From: CAZGUH01 sp964529005
GTDB taxonomy: Bacteria > Actinomycetota > Acidimicrobiia > Acidimicrobiales > Ilumatobacteraceae
Assembly (NCBI GenBank): GCA_964529005.1
Contig: CAZGUH010000001.1
Span: forward strand, 124,001-188,000
Length of the DNA stretch: 64,000 nt
Direction: 5' to 3'
This document shows, piece after piece, positions 17,255-25,905 of the stretch (positions are counted from its first letter, which is position 1; every line of letters starts with the position of its first letter). The position numbers and the translations under genes were made by a program. The notes below the pieces were generated by a model. It did no database searches and was not told the origin of the DNA. It saw nothing but the letters and a program-made list of their open reading frames with translations.

Positions 17255-18393
17255 CAGCAGCCCTCGCCGTCGGACAGCGTCAGGCCGTTGACCTCGCTGG
17301 GCTCCTCGAGGGCCCCTTCGCTGGCGAGCAAGCGCAGCAGCGCGAAGCCCTCCTCTGCGCGCGCCATCTCGGCGCGCACCGAGGCGGGCGACGGCGATCG
17401 GGCGTCGAGCGCCGCCGCGACGGAGCGGGTCACGACGGCCAGCGGGGCGTGCGGCGGCATCGCCGGCTGGTCGAGACGGCGGGCGAGGCCGGCGAGCTTC
17501 GGCTCGTGCGCCACGGCGAGGAACGGGGCGCCAGCCGCCGCCGCGGCCACCAACGCGTGGAAGCGCATGCCGATCACCAGCCGTGCGCCGACGTACGCGG
17601 CGCGCGCCGCCACGAGATCGGCCGGCGGCGACGACACCTCGGCACGGCCGGCGAGCCGTTCGGCGATGTCGTGCGCGATCGCAGCGTCGGCGTGCGTCCG
17701 CTCCGACGACTGCCACGGCTGGAGCACCACCCGATGTGACGCGGCCACGGGGCGCAAGGCCTCGGCGAGGCGGGTGGTCAGCTCCGGCCCACCCGCGAGG
17801 TGGCTCACCGCGACGACGACGTCGCCCGAGCGGTTGGACGCCGCAGGCGGGTCGGGCACGGTGGGCGGGTCGTTCAGCAGCGACCAGGCGGGATCGGACC
17901 CGATGCGGAACGGGGTCGGCACGCCCGCCGCGGCGAGCACCGCTGCCGACTCCTCGTCGCGCAGCACGAGCAGATCGGTGTGGCGCACGATCCAGCGCGC
18001 CAGGCCGCGGGCGACGGCCCCATGCAGCTCGCCCGCGCCCACGCCGACCATCGCGATCGGTGTCGACGACAGCCGAGCCGCGGCGACCAGCGCGGCCGTC
18101 GAGCACAGCAACGCGTTACGCCGCCGGCCCGTCGATGGGTGCAGGCCCTTGAAGATCGTCCCGCCGCCGATGACCACCAGGCGCGCGCGGCGAACGGCCG
18201 GGACGACCTGCGCGGCGGTGGCGGGGATCGCCACGCAGCCGTGCAGCTCCACGGTGCGGCGCGGGTCCCGGCTGGCGACGACGACGTCGCCGCCGATCGC
18301 CGCCCGGAACGCAGAGCACAGCGCCTCATCGCCAGGGTTTCCTTGCCCGAACGCCCCGACCAGCAGAGCGGATGGCGTCGCGGCGTCCCCCAT
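17251..18393 (-). CDS. Polysaccharide pyruvyl transferase family protein (CsaB-like)
   Basis: A 380-residue protein with the family's N-terminal GAFGQGNPGDEALCSAF and the mid-motifs ARLVVIGGGTIFKG and IGMRFHALVAAAAAG, close to CsaB/WcaK enzymes that add ketal pyruvate to cell-wall polysaccharides, anchoring S-layer proteins in some Gram-positives. Start ATG 18393 has GGAGG six bases upstream and lies 68 bases inside the preceding GT4 gene. Cytoplasmic, no signal. It suggests that the exported polymer carries pyruvate and hence negative charge. Confidence 0.86.
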   Translation of the reverse strand: MGDAATPSALLVGAFGQGNPGDEALCSAFRAAIGGDVVVASRDPRRTVELHGCVAIPATAAQVVPAVRRARLVVIGGGTIFKGLHPSTGRRRNALLCSTAALVAAARLSSTPIAMVGVGAGELHGAVARGLARWIVRHTDLLVLRDEESAAVLAAAGVPTPFRIGSDPAWSLLNDPPTVPDPPAASNRSGDVVVAVSHLAGGPELTTRLAEALRPVAASHRVVLQPWQSSERTHADAAIAHDIAERLAGRAEVSSPPADLVAARAAYVGARLVIGMRFHALVAAAAAGAPFLAVAHEPKLAGLARRLDQPAMPPHAPLAVVTRSVAAALDARSPSPASVRAEMARAEEGFALLRLLASEGALEEPSEVNGLTLSDGEGCW

Positions 18394-19561
18394 GGCGGAC
18401 CTCCTCGTACAGTCGGGCGTGGTGATGGGCGACCGCAGGCCAATCGCGGCCGTCGCCGAGCGCGTCGCTCCAGCGCGCCAACTCGCTGACGACGCCACGT
18501 TCGTCGGCCATCCGACGCAGGCGGGCGGCGATGCGCACCGGGGCCAGTTCGACCGTCACGTCGCGCGGCGCTCCGATGCAGCGTGCCATCGCCGGTGACA
18601 GCAGCATCGGCGTGCGGTGGGCGAGCGCCAGCGCCACCGCGCCGCTCGACGAGAACGGGCGGGGATAGGGGAACAGCGCCACATCGGCCGCTTGGAACCA
18701 CAGGCTGACCTGCTCGTCGGGCACGCGCCCGGTGAAGCGGGCGACCGACCCGTAGCGCCGGCGCAACTCGGCGGCGAAGCCGTGCGCGCCGCTGAGGCGG
18801 GGGTGCTCACCGCCGGCCACGACGACGTCGACGTCGCCACGCAACATCTCCGCCGCGTCGAGCACGACCTCCAGGCCCTTGTACGGGGCGATGAAGCCGA
18901 AGCACAGCGCCACGAGGCGGTCGTCGAGCCCCAGAGCAGCGCGCGCCGCGCGGGGATCGCCCCGTTCGCCGAGCTCGACGCCGTGGGGGATGAACGCGGC
19001 TTCGGGCACCACCTCGCGGAAGCGCTCCTCGTGGACGACGAGAGCGTCGCTGCCCCGCCGCAGCGCCGCTTGCACTCCGGCGAGGCCGGCGCGGGCGAGC
19101 GACGCCGGCGCCGCCACACGATGCAGCCGCGCGTACCCGCGATCGATCTCTGCCGGATCGACGACCTGATGCAGCGTCGTCACGAGCGGCGCCGATCCGG
19201 CGCCGTGGCGCGCCGCCGCCAGCGCCGGCAGCAGGCCGGGGAGGGCGGACGGGCCGCCGTAGAGGAACAGCTCCCACTGGAGGTGCACCACGCCGGGCCG
19301 CAGTGCCCGTGCGGCGCGCACCGCGGCCGGCAACGCCGTGGGGCCGAAGCGGAACGCGCGGCGCACCTCGATCCCGTCGCTGGACGAGACCGCCGGCTCG
19401 CCGCCGTCGATCTCGCCCGCCACGACCGTCACGTTCACGCCGGCGGCGGCGAGGTTGCGGGCCAGGTTCGCCGTATACGACGCCACACCGCTGTGGCCGC
19501 CGTGGAGCTCGCCGCGCGGTGGGTAGGGGGCGATGAGAGCGACGTCAGGCCGCGGTCGCAT
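18326..19561 (-). CDS. GT4 family glycosyltransferase
   Basis: A 411-residue GT-B enzyme. The N-terminal Rossmann half opens with DVALIAPYPPRGELHGG and the glycine-rich GVASYTANLARNL; the C-terminal half has FGFIAPYKGLEVVLDA and the donor-site region FPYPRPFSSSGAVALALAH, where the usual E-x7-E is partly degenerate. Start ATG 19561 has GAGG seven bases upstream. It overlaps the GT2 upstream by 17 bases and the pyruvyl transferase downstream by 68, so the operon is tightly coupled. Confidence 0.87.
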   Translation of the reverse strand: MRPRPDVALIAPYPPRGELHGGHSGVASYTANLARNLAAAGVNVTVVAGEIDGGEPAVSSSDGIEVRRAFRFGPTALPAAVRAARALRPGVVHLQWELFLYGGPSALPGLLPALAAARHGAGSAPLVTTLHQVVDPAEIDRGYARLHRVAAPASLARAGLAGVQAALRRGSDALVVHEERFREVVPEAAFIPHGVELGERGDPRAARAALGLDDRLVALCFGFIAPYKGLEVVLDAAEMLRGDVDVVVAGGEHPRLSGAHGFAAELRRRYGSVARFTGRVPDEQVSLWFQAADVALFPYPRPFSSSGAVALALAHRTPMLLSPAMARCIGAPRDVTVELAPVRIAARLRRMADERGVVSELARWSDALGDGRDWPAVAHHHARLYEEVRHGGRRDAIRSAGRGVRARKPWR

Positions 19562-20327
19562 CGGCAGCCTCGCGATCGGGGTGTGCCGAGCTGGGCTGCC
19601 GGGTCGAGCCGGCGCTGCTGGTCTCGATCGGCAGCACCTGATGGTGCAGCCACAGCCGCAGCGCGCTCGACAGCATCCGTCCCGCGTCGTGCCACGCGCG
19701 CAGCTTCGATCCCGCCTGGTCGATCCAGATCGTCGGCAGCTCGACGATCCGGAACCCGAGCCGACGTGCGACGATCAGGAGGTCGACGTCGAACAGGAAG
19801 TCGCGCGACGACAGCAGCGGGACGACGCGGTCGACCACATCGCGGCGCAGCACCTTCGCCCCGCATTGCGTGTCCGCGTAGGGCAGGTGGAACAGGCGGC
19901 GCACGCCCCAGGCGAAGCCCGACGACGTCAGGCGCCGTGCGCACGGACGCCGGCCCGGCGTGAACGACGCCGGCAGGCGGCGGCTGGCGATGACACCGTC
20001 GACGCCGGACGCGTGCTCGGTGAGGCGCGCCATCTCTGACGGTGGTGTGGCGCAGTCGGCGTCGACGAAGCCGATCAGGTCGGCATCGCAACGCCGGAAC
20101 GCCTCCATCAGCACACCGCCCTTGCCGAGCTTGGGGAATTGGTGGAGCACGACGCGCCCGTCGTCGAGCGCGTGTGCGGCGACGACGTCAGCGGTGTGAT
20201 CGCGGCACCCATCGAGCGCCACGTGGAAGCGCACATCGGCTTGCGGGAAGCCGGTGCGGTACGCATGCAGCGTTCGATCGATCCGTCGTTCTTCGTCGTG
20301 CGCGGGGATGACGATGTCGAAGGACAC
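19545..20327 (-). CDS. GT2 glycosyltransferase, ALG5/dolichyl-phosphate glucosyltransferase-like
   Basis: A 260-residue GT2 with FDIVIPAHDEERRIDRTL at the start, FPKLGKGGVLMEAF, the metal-site VDADCATPP and the acceptor block YADTQCGAKVLRR, all typical of polyprenyl-phosphate glucosyl/mannosyltransferases. Start GTG 20327 follows GGGAGG five bases upstream. First gene of the 20327-13047 operon; it may make the lipid-linked sugar donor used by the GT-C half of the fusion protein three genes downstream. Confidence 0.86.
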   Translation of the reverse strand: MSFDIVIPAHDEERRIDRTLHAYRTGFPQADVRFHVALDGCRDHTADVVAAHALDDGRVVLHQFPKLGKGGVLMEAFRRCDADLIGFVDADCATPPSEMARLTEHASGVDGVIASRRLPASFTPGRRPCARRLTSSGFAWGVRRLFHLPYADTQCGAKVLRRDVVDRVVPLLSSRDFLFDVDLLIVARRLGFRIVELPTIWIDQAGSKLRAWHDAGRMLSSALRLWLHHQVLPIETSSAGSTRQPSSAHPDREAADATAA

Positions 20328-20451
20328 GTGAACCTCCCGGGGGGTGGCGAGCGAGGCGACGCGTCTCGCACTGTAACGAGAACGCAATGTTGGCGGGTGT
20401 CGCGAAACCCAGTATTTACAGGGTTAGCTCGGTGACCAGGAAGAACGCTGT

Positions 20452-20469
20452 CATCATTTCGTAATGATG
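20452..20469 (-). terminator. Small hairpin after the GH18 gene, possible weak terminator
   Basis: CATCATT (20452-20458) pairs with AATGATG (20463-20469) around a TCGT loop, 20 bases past the TAA of the GH18 gene. No U-tract follows. The remaining bases up to 20327 must hold the promoter of the polysaccharide operon; no convincing -35/-10 pair was recognised. Confidence 0.3.
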
Positions 20470-20488
20470 CGCGCGGGCGGTGCGGCGC

Positions 20489-21739
20489 TTAACGAGGCGT
20501 TGCCGTCGACGTCGTCGACGTTCTCGCGGCCGCCGGCGTGACGACCTCGACGAGGGCATCCCACGTCGCCGCGTCGTCGAAGCCGAGCGCCCACACGGCG
20601 ACGCCTCCGAAGCCCGCATCGCGCGCCATCTCGATCCGTTGCTGCGCGCCCGCCGCGTCGACGTAGCGGGCCTCGCGGTGCTGGGTGCACGACGTGGTCG
20701 GACCCTCGACCAGGAGGTCGTAGGTGAACCGCCATTCGCCGGCCACCGGGTCGTAGATGGGCGTCGCGGCGCGGCGTTGCAGCAGGTCCGCCAACGTCCG
20801 AGGGGTCAGGGAGGTGCGCCCCTGGGCGAGGCCCTCAGGGCATTCGCCGGTCGTCGACACCGGCCAGTTGTAGCCGTAGATCGGCACGCCGAGCACGAGT
20901 TTCTCCGGCGCGCCGGACGCCTGCGCCGTGCCGTCGATCGCACGCTGCACCCAGTCGAGGGGAGCGATCGAGCCGACCTCGTTCGGCGAGTAGTCGTACC
21001 CCATCACGCGGATGCGGTCGACGACGCGCGCCATCGCGGCGTAGTCGTAGACCCAAAAGCCGCTCTCGGCGGTCTGGCCGTCGTCGTAGACCGGTGGGAC
21101 GGTCACCGTCAGGGTCCGTCCGTCGGCGTGCAGCCGCGCCGCCAGCTCGGTGACGAACGCGACCCAGTTGGGCCGCGTCGTCGCCCACGTGTCGCGCCCG
21201 TCACGGAACGCGAACTTCTCGTAGTCGATGTCGAGGCCGTCGAAGTCGCCGGACGCGGCGAACGCGACCAGCGTCTCGACGTGCACGGCGCGGTTGGCCG
21301 GATCGGCGAGGACCGCCGCCATCTCTCGGGGAGGCATGCCGTCGTTCACCGAGGGCACGATCGTCATCCCGCGGTCGCGCGCGGTGTCGAGGAATGCCTC
21401 GGTCAACTCGGCCGGAGCTTGTGGATCCGGGCCCACCGCATCGGCCGCGGTGGCGACGTACCAGAACGGTGACAGCTCCCGGATCGTGTGCGCACGGCTC
21501 GCCAGCTGCGGCGCCGACGCGTCGAGCACCCAGTACGGCGCCCACACGTCGAGCGGCGGCGGATCGTGCTCGGTGTCCTCACCGCCCAGCAGCAGCGTGG
21601 CCGCGGTGAGCACGGCAGCGATGCCCAGGCCTCCGAACACGGCCATCAGCAGCGGCCGGCGATGACGTGACGTCGGCGCCTCGCCATGGTCCGGCGGATC
21701 GTCGATGCGCGACGGGGCGGCGCTGGTCGCGGTCGGCAT
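20489..21739 (-). CDS. Membrane-anchored glycoside hydrolase family 18 protein
   Basis: A 416-residue type II membrane protein: short cytoplasmic tail, one helix at about 30-51, then an extracytoplasmic GH18 barrel. The catalytic DxxDxDxE is D167-D170-D172-E174 within FDGLDIDYEKF. Strand motifs VMGYDYSPNEVG and KLVLGVPIYGYNW resemble spore-germination peptidoglycan hydrolases (YaaH/SleL type), which act on N-acetylglucosamine linkages. Start ATG 21739 has GAGG eight bases upstream. It ends in an Ala/Thr-rich tail. It may trim wall glycan or the polysaccharide made by the adjacent operon. Confidence 0.87.
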   Translation of the reverse strand: MPTATSAAPSRIDDPPDHGEAPTSRHRRPLLMAVFGGLGIAAVLTAATLLLGGEDTEHDPPPLDVWAPYWVLDASAPQLASRAHTIRELSPFWYVATAADAVGPDPQAPAELTEAFLDTARDRGMTIVPSVNDGMPPREMAAVLADPANRAVHVETLVAFAASGDFDGLDIDYEKFAFRDGRDTWATTRPNWVAFVTELAARLHADGRTLTVTVPPVYDDGQTAESGFWVYDYAAMARVVDRIRVMGYDYSPNEVGSIAPLDWVQRAIDGTAQASGAPEKLVLGVPIYGYNWPVSTTGECPEGLAQGRTSLTPRTLADLLQRRAATPIYDPVAGEWRFTYDLLVEGPTTSCTQHREARYVDAAGAQQRIEMARDAGFGGVAVWALGFDDAATWDALVEVVTPAAARTSTTSTATPR

Positions 21740-21790
21740 CCGGACATCCTCGCGGAGCCAGCGCGCCGTGCGGCGTCAATCGCCGCGGGC

Positions 21791-22345
21791 TCAGCCGGTG
21801 AGGGTGACGGTGATCTCCTCGGACGCCACGGTGAGGTCGCTCTCGTCGCCCCCGACGGTCCAGGTCAGCGGCAGCAGGATCGACAGGTGGTACGTGCCCG
21901 GCGTGAGCGGCTGTGGCTCGTCGCCCTCGGAGGCGGCGCGGGAGGCGATCTCCAGCGTCAGCCGGTACGACGACGCGGGAGCGAGGTCGGTGGTGTCGGC
22001 TTCGACGCCGTCGGCGGTGTCGACCTCGGCGTCCGCGACCGAGATCGCCCGGACGGCGAGGTACGAGGCTTTCTGAGCCCGTGGCCGCCGCTTGGGGCCG
22101 TCGACCTTGACCGACCGACCGGGGGCGCGCAGCCCGATCGGCCACCCTTCGCCGTCGGTGAGCGTGTAGGTCACGCCGTCGTACGGGTTGGCCAGCGTGA
22201 TCGTGGCAGTCGAGGTGTTGACGACCTCGAGCGTGAACGTGATCACGTCGCGCTGGCGGGGTTCCGCGGCGAGGCGAGCGACCAGCGGCAGGTCACCCTG
22301 CGGCGGTTCGGTGGTGGCGATCGGCGCCAGCTCGGTGCTGGTCAT
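21791..22345 (-). CDS. Hypothetical beta-rich protein coupled to the DUF4157 gene
   Basis: A 184-residue protein, not recognised. It lacks a signal peptide and is predicted beta-rich: alternating hydrophobic stretches such as VITFTLEVVNTSTATITLAN and a C-terminal SEEITVTLTG suggest an immunoglobulin-like or BsuPI-type sandwich. The ATG overlaps the DUF4157 gene stop (ATGA), so it is made together with that protein and may be its partner, chaperone or inhibitor. No function is assigned. Confidence 0.6.
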   Translation of the reverse strand: MTSTELAPIATTEPPQGDLPLVARLAAEPRQRDVITFTLEVVNTSTATITLANPYDGVTYTLTDGEGWPIGLRAPGRSVKVDGPKRRPRAQKASYLAVRAISVADAEVDTADGVEADTTDLAPASSYRLTLEIASRAASEGDEPQPLTPGTYHLSILLPLTWTVGGDESDLTVASEEITVTLTG

Positions 22346-23895
22346 CAGACTGCCGGCCTGCCGATGCTGACCCGCCACTGGTTGATGCGGTCGATCATCG
22401 GATCGACGACCGCGTGCTCCGCCGTGGGCGTGAGCACGTTGTGGTCACCACGGATGCGCCGCGAGTACTCCGCATCCCAGATGTTGCGCAGCCGGGCGAC
22501 CGCAGCGGCATAGGCCGGGAGCGCCTTGATCGCGGCAGCGGCCTGCTCTGGCGAGTTCACGCTCCGAGTGTGCTCGACCGTGAGAGCGTTGAACAGCCGC
22601 TGCAGCGCCGGCTCGACCGCGGCGAGAGCGGGGGCGACCCGCGTCTCATGGACGCTCTCGTGGTCCTCGACCGCCTGGAGCATGTACCAGCGGCCGCCGA
22701 GGTTGCGCAGGCTCCTGATCTGCGCCCGCGAGTTGCGGCGCGTGGTGTTGCCTCCGGGCCCGGTGACCTCGGTGCATCCCGGTGGCAGGCGCACCACCTT
22801 GGAGTACTCGCCTTCGAAGTGCGTGACCTCGCCGCGCCACTGCGAGCCGACGAGGCGCGCTGTCAACGTGACCTTGACGGCCTCCGTGTCGACCGCGCCG
22901 TAGTCGTCGGGGTCGAGGAGGGCCGTGATGTTCGGCCCCGGCGTCCCGAGCTTCGTGACGGACGTCGTCGCGACGGGCGTCGGGGGGGTGCTGTCGGGCA
23001 CCGCCGCGCCGGTCGGGCGTGCCGACGTCCAGCCCTGCTGCTGTTGAGGCTGCTGCTGGGGTTGCTGGAGCGCCGTGGGCCGCGCCGACACCCAGTCGCG
23101 CTGGACGATGCCCGCCTTCTCCTTGGCCTCGTCGCTCTCGTTCTCCTCCGCCTCGTCCTCGGCCTTCGCCTCGACGGGGGCGGACTCCTCCTCGGCTTCT
23201 TCCTCGTCCTGCTCCTCTTCCTCGGCGACGAGCCCGTGAGCATCGACCTTCGGGTCACCGTCGTCGACCAAGCGCTGGAGCGATCGTGCGGGTCCGCCGG
23301 TCTGTTGCACGACGTGGGTCAGTTCGTGGGCGAGCAACTCCTGCGACGCCGGCGACGACATGTCGGGCGCGCCGTCACGGAAGTAGATGTCGGACCCGAC
23401 CGTGAACGCCCTGGCCTGGATGTCCTTGTTCAGTTCCGCGGCCTCGGGCCCTGTGTGCACGCGCACGTCGCTGAAGTCTGCGCCGAAGGCGCTCTCCATC
23501 GTCGCCCGGGTGCCGCCGTCCAGCGCCTGACCACCGCCGCGCGTGTCGTTCAGCCGGTTCTCGACGTCGGCGTCCAGTTCACCGCCGGCAGCGCCGATCG
23601 GTCCACGGCGCTGGATGCGCCGCGCCACCGTGGACGGACGCGGCGTCGACGTTCCGCCAGCGGTGGAGCGGATCGACTCCACCACCTGGCGGGCGACCGC
23701 ATCGGCCTCCTGCTCGTAGCGGTCGTCGGCCGCGCTGACCTCGAGCTTGGCCTGGCCGACGCCCAAAAGCGCCTGGCCAGCACGGTTGGCGTCGTTGCGC
23801 TCGAGCTTCGCGTCCGCGCGCGCTGCCGCGGACTCGGCGAGGGGCTGCTCACGCTCCTCTGTCGCTGTCGCCTCTGCCGTCCGAGCGGAACCCAT
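22345..23895 (-). CDS. DUF4157 (eCIS core domain) protein with two HExxH motifs
   Basis: A 516-residue protein with no signal peptide. Residues about 58-200 are a DUF4157 domain: DRYEQEADAVARQV, FGADFSDVRVHTG and the zinc-protease-like HELTHVVQQ (H190-H194). An acidic linker (223-258) and a Gln-rich linker follow, the latter flanked by two copies of W(V/T)SARPT (268-274, 289-295). The C-terminal domain (about 335-516) contains a second motif, HESVH (412-416). ATG 23895 has GGAGG seven bases upstream. DUF4157 is common in effectors of contractile injection systems, but no tail genes are nearby. Confidence 0.8.
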   Translation of the reverse strand: MGSARTAEATATEEREQPLAESAAARADAKLERNDANRAGQALLGVGQAKLEVSAADDRYEQEADAVARQVVESIRSTAGGTSTPRPSTVARRIQRRGPIGAAGGELDADVENRLNDTRGGGQALDGGTRATMESAFGADFSDVRVHTGPEAAELNKDIQARAFTVGSDIYFRDGAPDMSSPASQELLAHELTHVVQQTGGPARSLQRLVDDGDPKVDAHGLVAEEEEQDEEEAEEESAPVEAKAEDEAEENESDEAKEKAGIVQRDWVSARPTALQQPQQQPQQQQGWTSARPTGAAVPDSTPPTPVATTSVTKLGTPGPNITALLDPDDYGAVDTEAVKVTLTARLVGSQWRGEVTHFEGEYSKVVRLPPGCTEVTGPGGNTTRRNSRAQIRSLRNLGGRWYMLQAVEDHESVHETRVAPALAAVEPALQRLFNALTVEHTRSVNSPEQAAAAIKALPAYAAAVARLRNIWDAEYSRRIRGDHNVLTPTAEHAVVDPMIDRINQWRVSIGRPAV

Positions 23896-23943
23896 CGCCG
23901 AACCTCCATTCTCCGCTCCCGTCCATAGGCCAGCGGCGGCTGG

Positions 23944-23972
23944 ATCGTACCCGGTCGGGGGATTTCTGTCGA
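23944..23972 (-). promoter_or_regulatory. Candidate housekeeping promoter for the DUF4157 gene
   Basis: On the reverse strand TCGACA (23972-23967) and TACGAT (23949-23944) are separated by 17 bases. The predicted start would give a leader of about 42 bases that includes the GGAGG of the DUF4157 gene. Confidence 0.45.
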
Positions 23973-23995
23973 CGCTGAGTAGTGGTTTGACTACG

Positions 23996-24850
23996 TCAAG
24001 AAACGATGCGGTCGAGGAACTCGGCGATCGCGGCGGTGAACGCGTCGTTCCGGTCGCCGGCGACCATGTGGCCGGCGCCCGGGATGTCGACGGTCTCGGC
24101 GTGTGGCACCAGCTCACGGAACCGCTTCACGCCGTTCGGCGACAGCAGGTCGCTGGCGCCGCCGCGGACGAGCAACGTCGGCAGGGTGAGCTCCCGTGCC
24201 GCGGCCTCGAGTTGGTCGCGGTTGCGGGCCAGGCGGGTCTCGTCCGGAGAACGGGACATGAACAGCGGGTCCCAGTGCCAGTGCCAGCGACCGTCTTCGT
24301 GCAGCCGCACGTTCTTCTTCAGCCCCTCGAGGTTCGTGGGCCGCGGCCGGTGCGGGTTGTAGGCCGCGATCGCATCCGCCACCTCGGCCAGGTCGGCGAA
24401 CCCCTCCGGGTTGCCGAGCATGAACGAACGGATCCGCTCCACGCCGGCGGGCTCGATGTACGGCGAGACGTCGACCAGCACGAGCGCCGACGCGACCGCC
24501 GACGGATCGTCGGCATGCGCGATCGCAGCCAGCGAGGCGTTCCCCCCGAGGGAGGCGCCGACGAGGACGGGCGGCTTCGGGAACGTCGCCGCCACCTCGC
24601 GGATATCGCCGGCGAAGTCGGTCAGCTCGTAGGCGCCCGACGGCGACCAATCGCTGTCACCGTGGCCGCGCAGGTCGAGCGAGACCGCGTGCCAGCCCCG
24701 CCCTGCCAGGTGCGTCGCGGCGCCGTGCCAGCTGTGGCGCGTCTGGCCGCCGCCGTGCGCGAGGAGGATGCCTGGTCCACCCTCTGGGCCGTACGAGTCG
24801 CCCCGCAGCGTCAGGCCGTTGCAGTGGTACGTCATCGGGGTGGGGGACAT
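23996..24850 (-). CDS. Alpha/beta hydrolase
   Basis: A 284-residue alpha/beta hydrolase. The oxyanion region ILLAHGGGQTRHSW, the nucleophile elbow GASLGGNAS (serine) and the histidine in IPGAGHMVAGD are present, and the acid residue is likely in VRGGASDLLSP. Typical of soluble esterases/epoxide-hydrolase-like enzymes; the substrate is unknown. Start ATG 24850 is uncertain (ATG 24835 also possible); no clear Shine-Dalgarno. Confidence 0.85.
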   Translation of the reverse strand: MSPTPMTYHCNGLTLRGDSYGPEGGPGILLAHGGGQTRHSWHGAATHLAGRGWHAVSLDLRGHGDSDWSPSGAYELTDFAGDIREVAATFPKPPVLVGASLGGNASLAAIAHADDPSAVASALVLVDVSPYIEPAGVERIRSFMLGNPEGFADLAEVADAIAAYNPHRPRPTNLEGLKKNVRLHEDGRWHWHWDPLFMSRSPDETRLARNRDQLEAAARELTLPTLLVRGGASDLLSPNGVKRFRELVPHAETVDIPGAGHMVAGDRNDAFTAAIAEFLDRIVS

Positions 24851-24933
24851 TGCCCGACCATACCGACGGTGTGTTTCGTGGACGCAGTCGAGCGTCGTCT
24901 GCCTGCGCGGACCGCGGGGTATGACGTCGCGTC

Positions 24934-25905
24934 GTGAGACTGGCCGCCGCACGTCCGCGCGACATCGCCGTGCGCGCGCTCGCAGTCGCGGTGTTCGTGG
25001 CGGCGGCGCTGTGGGCGCTGCTCGCGATCGCCGATGGGGGCAGCGTCGTCGCCCGCGTCGACAGGTCGGTGTCGGGGTGGGGTGGCGACAACGCGACGTC
25101 GCCGGTGGTGGACGTCGCGAGATTGGTGACACACCTCGGCGCCACGCCGGTGGTCGCCGGGGCGTTGGCCGTCGTCGCGCTGTCCGACGTGCTGCGCCGG
25201 CGGACGTTCGATGCCGCTGTCGTCGCCGCCGTCACCCTCGTCGGAGAGCTGCTGATCAACAACGCTCTCAAGGCGATCGTCGACCGCCAGCGGCCCAGCG
25301 TGGCGCGCCTGGTCAGCGTGAGCAGCAGCTCGTTTCCCTCGGGCCACGCGGCCGCGGCGGCGGCGGGCGCCTCCGCGGTGGCGCTGATCCTCGGGTTCGG
25401 TCGCCGCCGCAGCGCGCGGGCGACCCTGGCCGTCGCGGCCGTTGCGGTCGCGCTGGCGGTCGCTGCCAGTCGCGCCCTGCTCGGCGTGCACTGGGTCACC
25501 GACGCGGTCGCCGGCCTGCTCGTCGGCTGGGGATGGTTCGCGGTGGTCGTGATCGTGTTCGGCGGGCGCCTGCGTCAGGGAGCGCAGACGACGAGCGACG
25601 ACGGCTCGACGCGGAAGCGCAGCCGCCGCGCTCGGCCCTTCGCGCCCCCGTCGAGCTCGAAGGGCTGGCGGTCGGCGAGGCGCACGGTGATCTCCGCTCC
25701 GCGCCCCATGCACGCGTACGGCGAGGCGTGCTGCCTGCGCCGTGCGACGCTGAGCATCAGCGACGCCCACTGCTTGGTTCCCGTGGCGCTGAGCACGCCC
25801 ACGTCGAGCATCCCGTCGTGCGGCGACGCGTCCGGGAAGGCCACCAGTCCACCGGTCAGCTTGCCCAGGTTGCCGACGAGGACGCACGACGACGGCCCGT
25901 CGTAG
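24934..25905 (+). CDS. PAP2 family membrane phosphatase
   Basis: A lipid-phosphate or undecaprenyl-pyrophosphate phosphatase-like protein with all three PAP2 motifs: KAIVDRQRP (KxxxxxxRP), FPSGHAAA (PSGH) and SRALLGVHWVTD (SRxxxxxHxxxD), among about five or six helices. The conserved domain ends near 25560 (residue about 210). The frame stays open to 25905, giving about 110 more Arg/Ser-rich residues lying antisense to the lipid kinase gene; these are probably not a functional domain. GTG 24934 is the start; its ribosome site is weak. Confidence 0.82.
   Translation: MRLAAARPRDIAVRALAVAVFVAAALWALLAIADGGSVVARVDRSVSGWGGDNATSPVVDVARLVTHLGATPVVAGALAVVALSDVLRRRTFDAAVVAAVTLVGELLINNALKAIVDRQRPSVARLVSVSSSSFPSGHAAAAAAGASAVALILGFGRRRSARATLAVAAVAVALAVAASRALLGVHWVTDAVAGLLVGWGWFAVVVIVFGGRLRQGAQTTSDDGSTRKRSRRARPFAPPSSSKGWRSARRTVISAPRPMHAYGEACCLRRATLSISDAHCLVPVALSTPTSSIPSCGDASGKATSPPVSLPRLPTRTHDDGPS

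Noticed and set aside
18149..18171. CCTTGAAG followed by GCCGAT on the + strand, like the flagellar promoters
   Set aside because: The spacer is 11 bases, not 13-14, and it lies antisense inside the pyruvyl-transferase gene with no motility gene downstream.
22345..24850. Possible contractile injection system locus around DUF4157
   Set aside because: No sheath, tube, baseplate, spike or AAA ATPase gene is present on either side.
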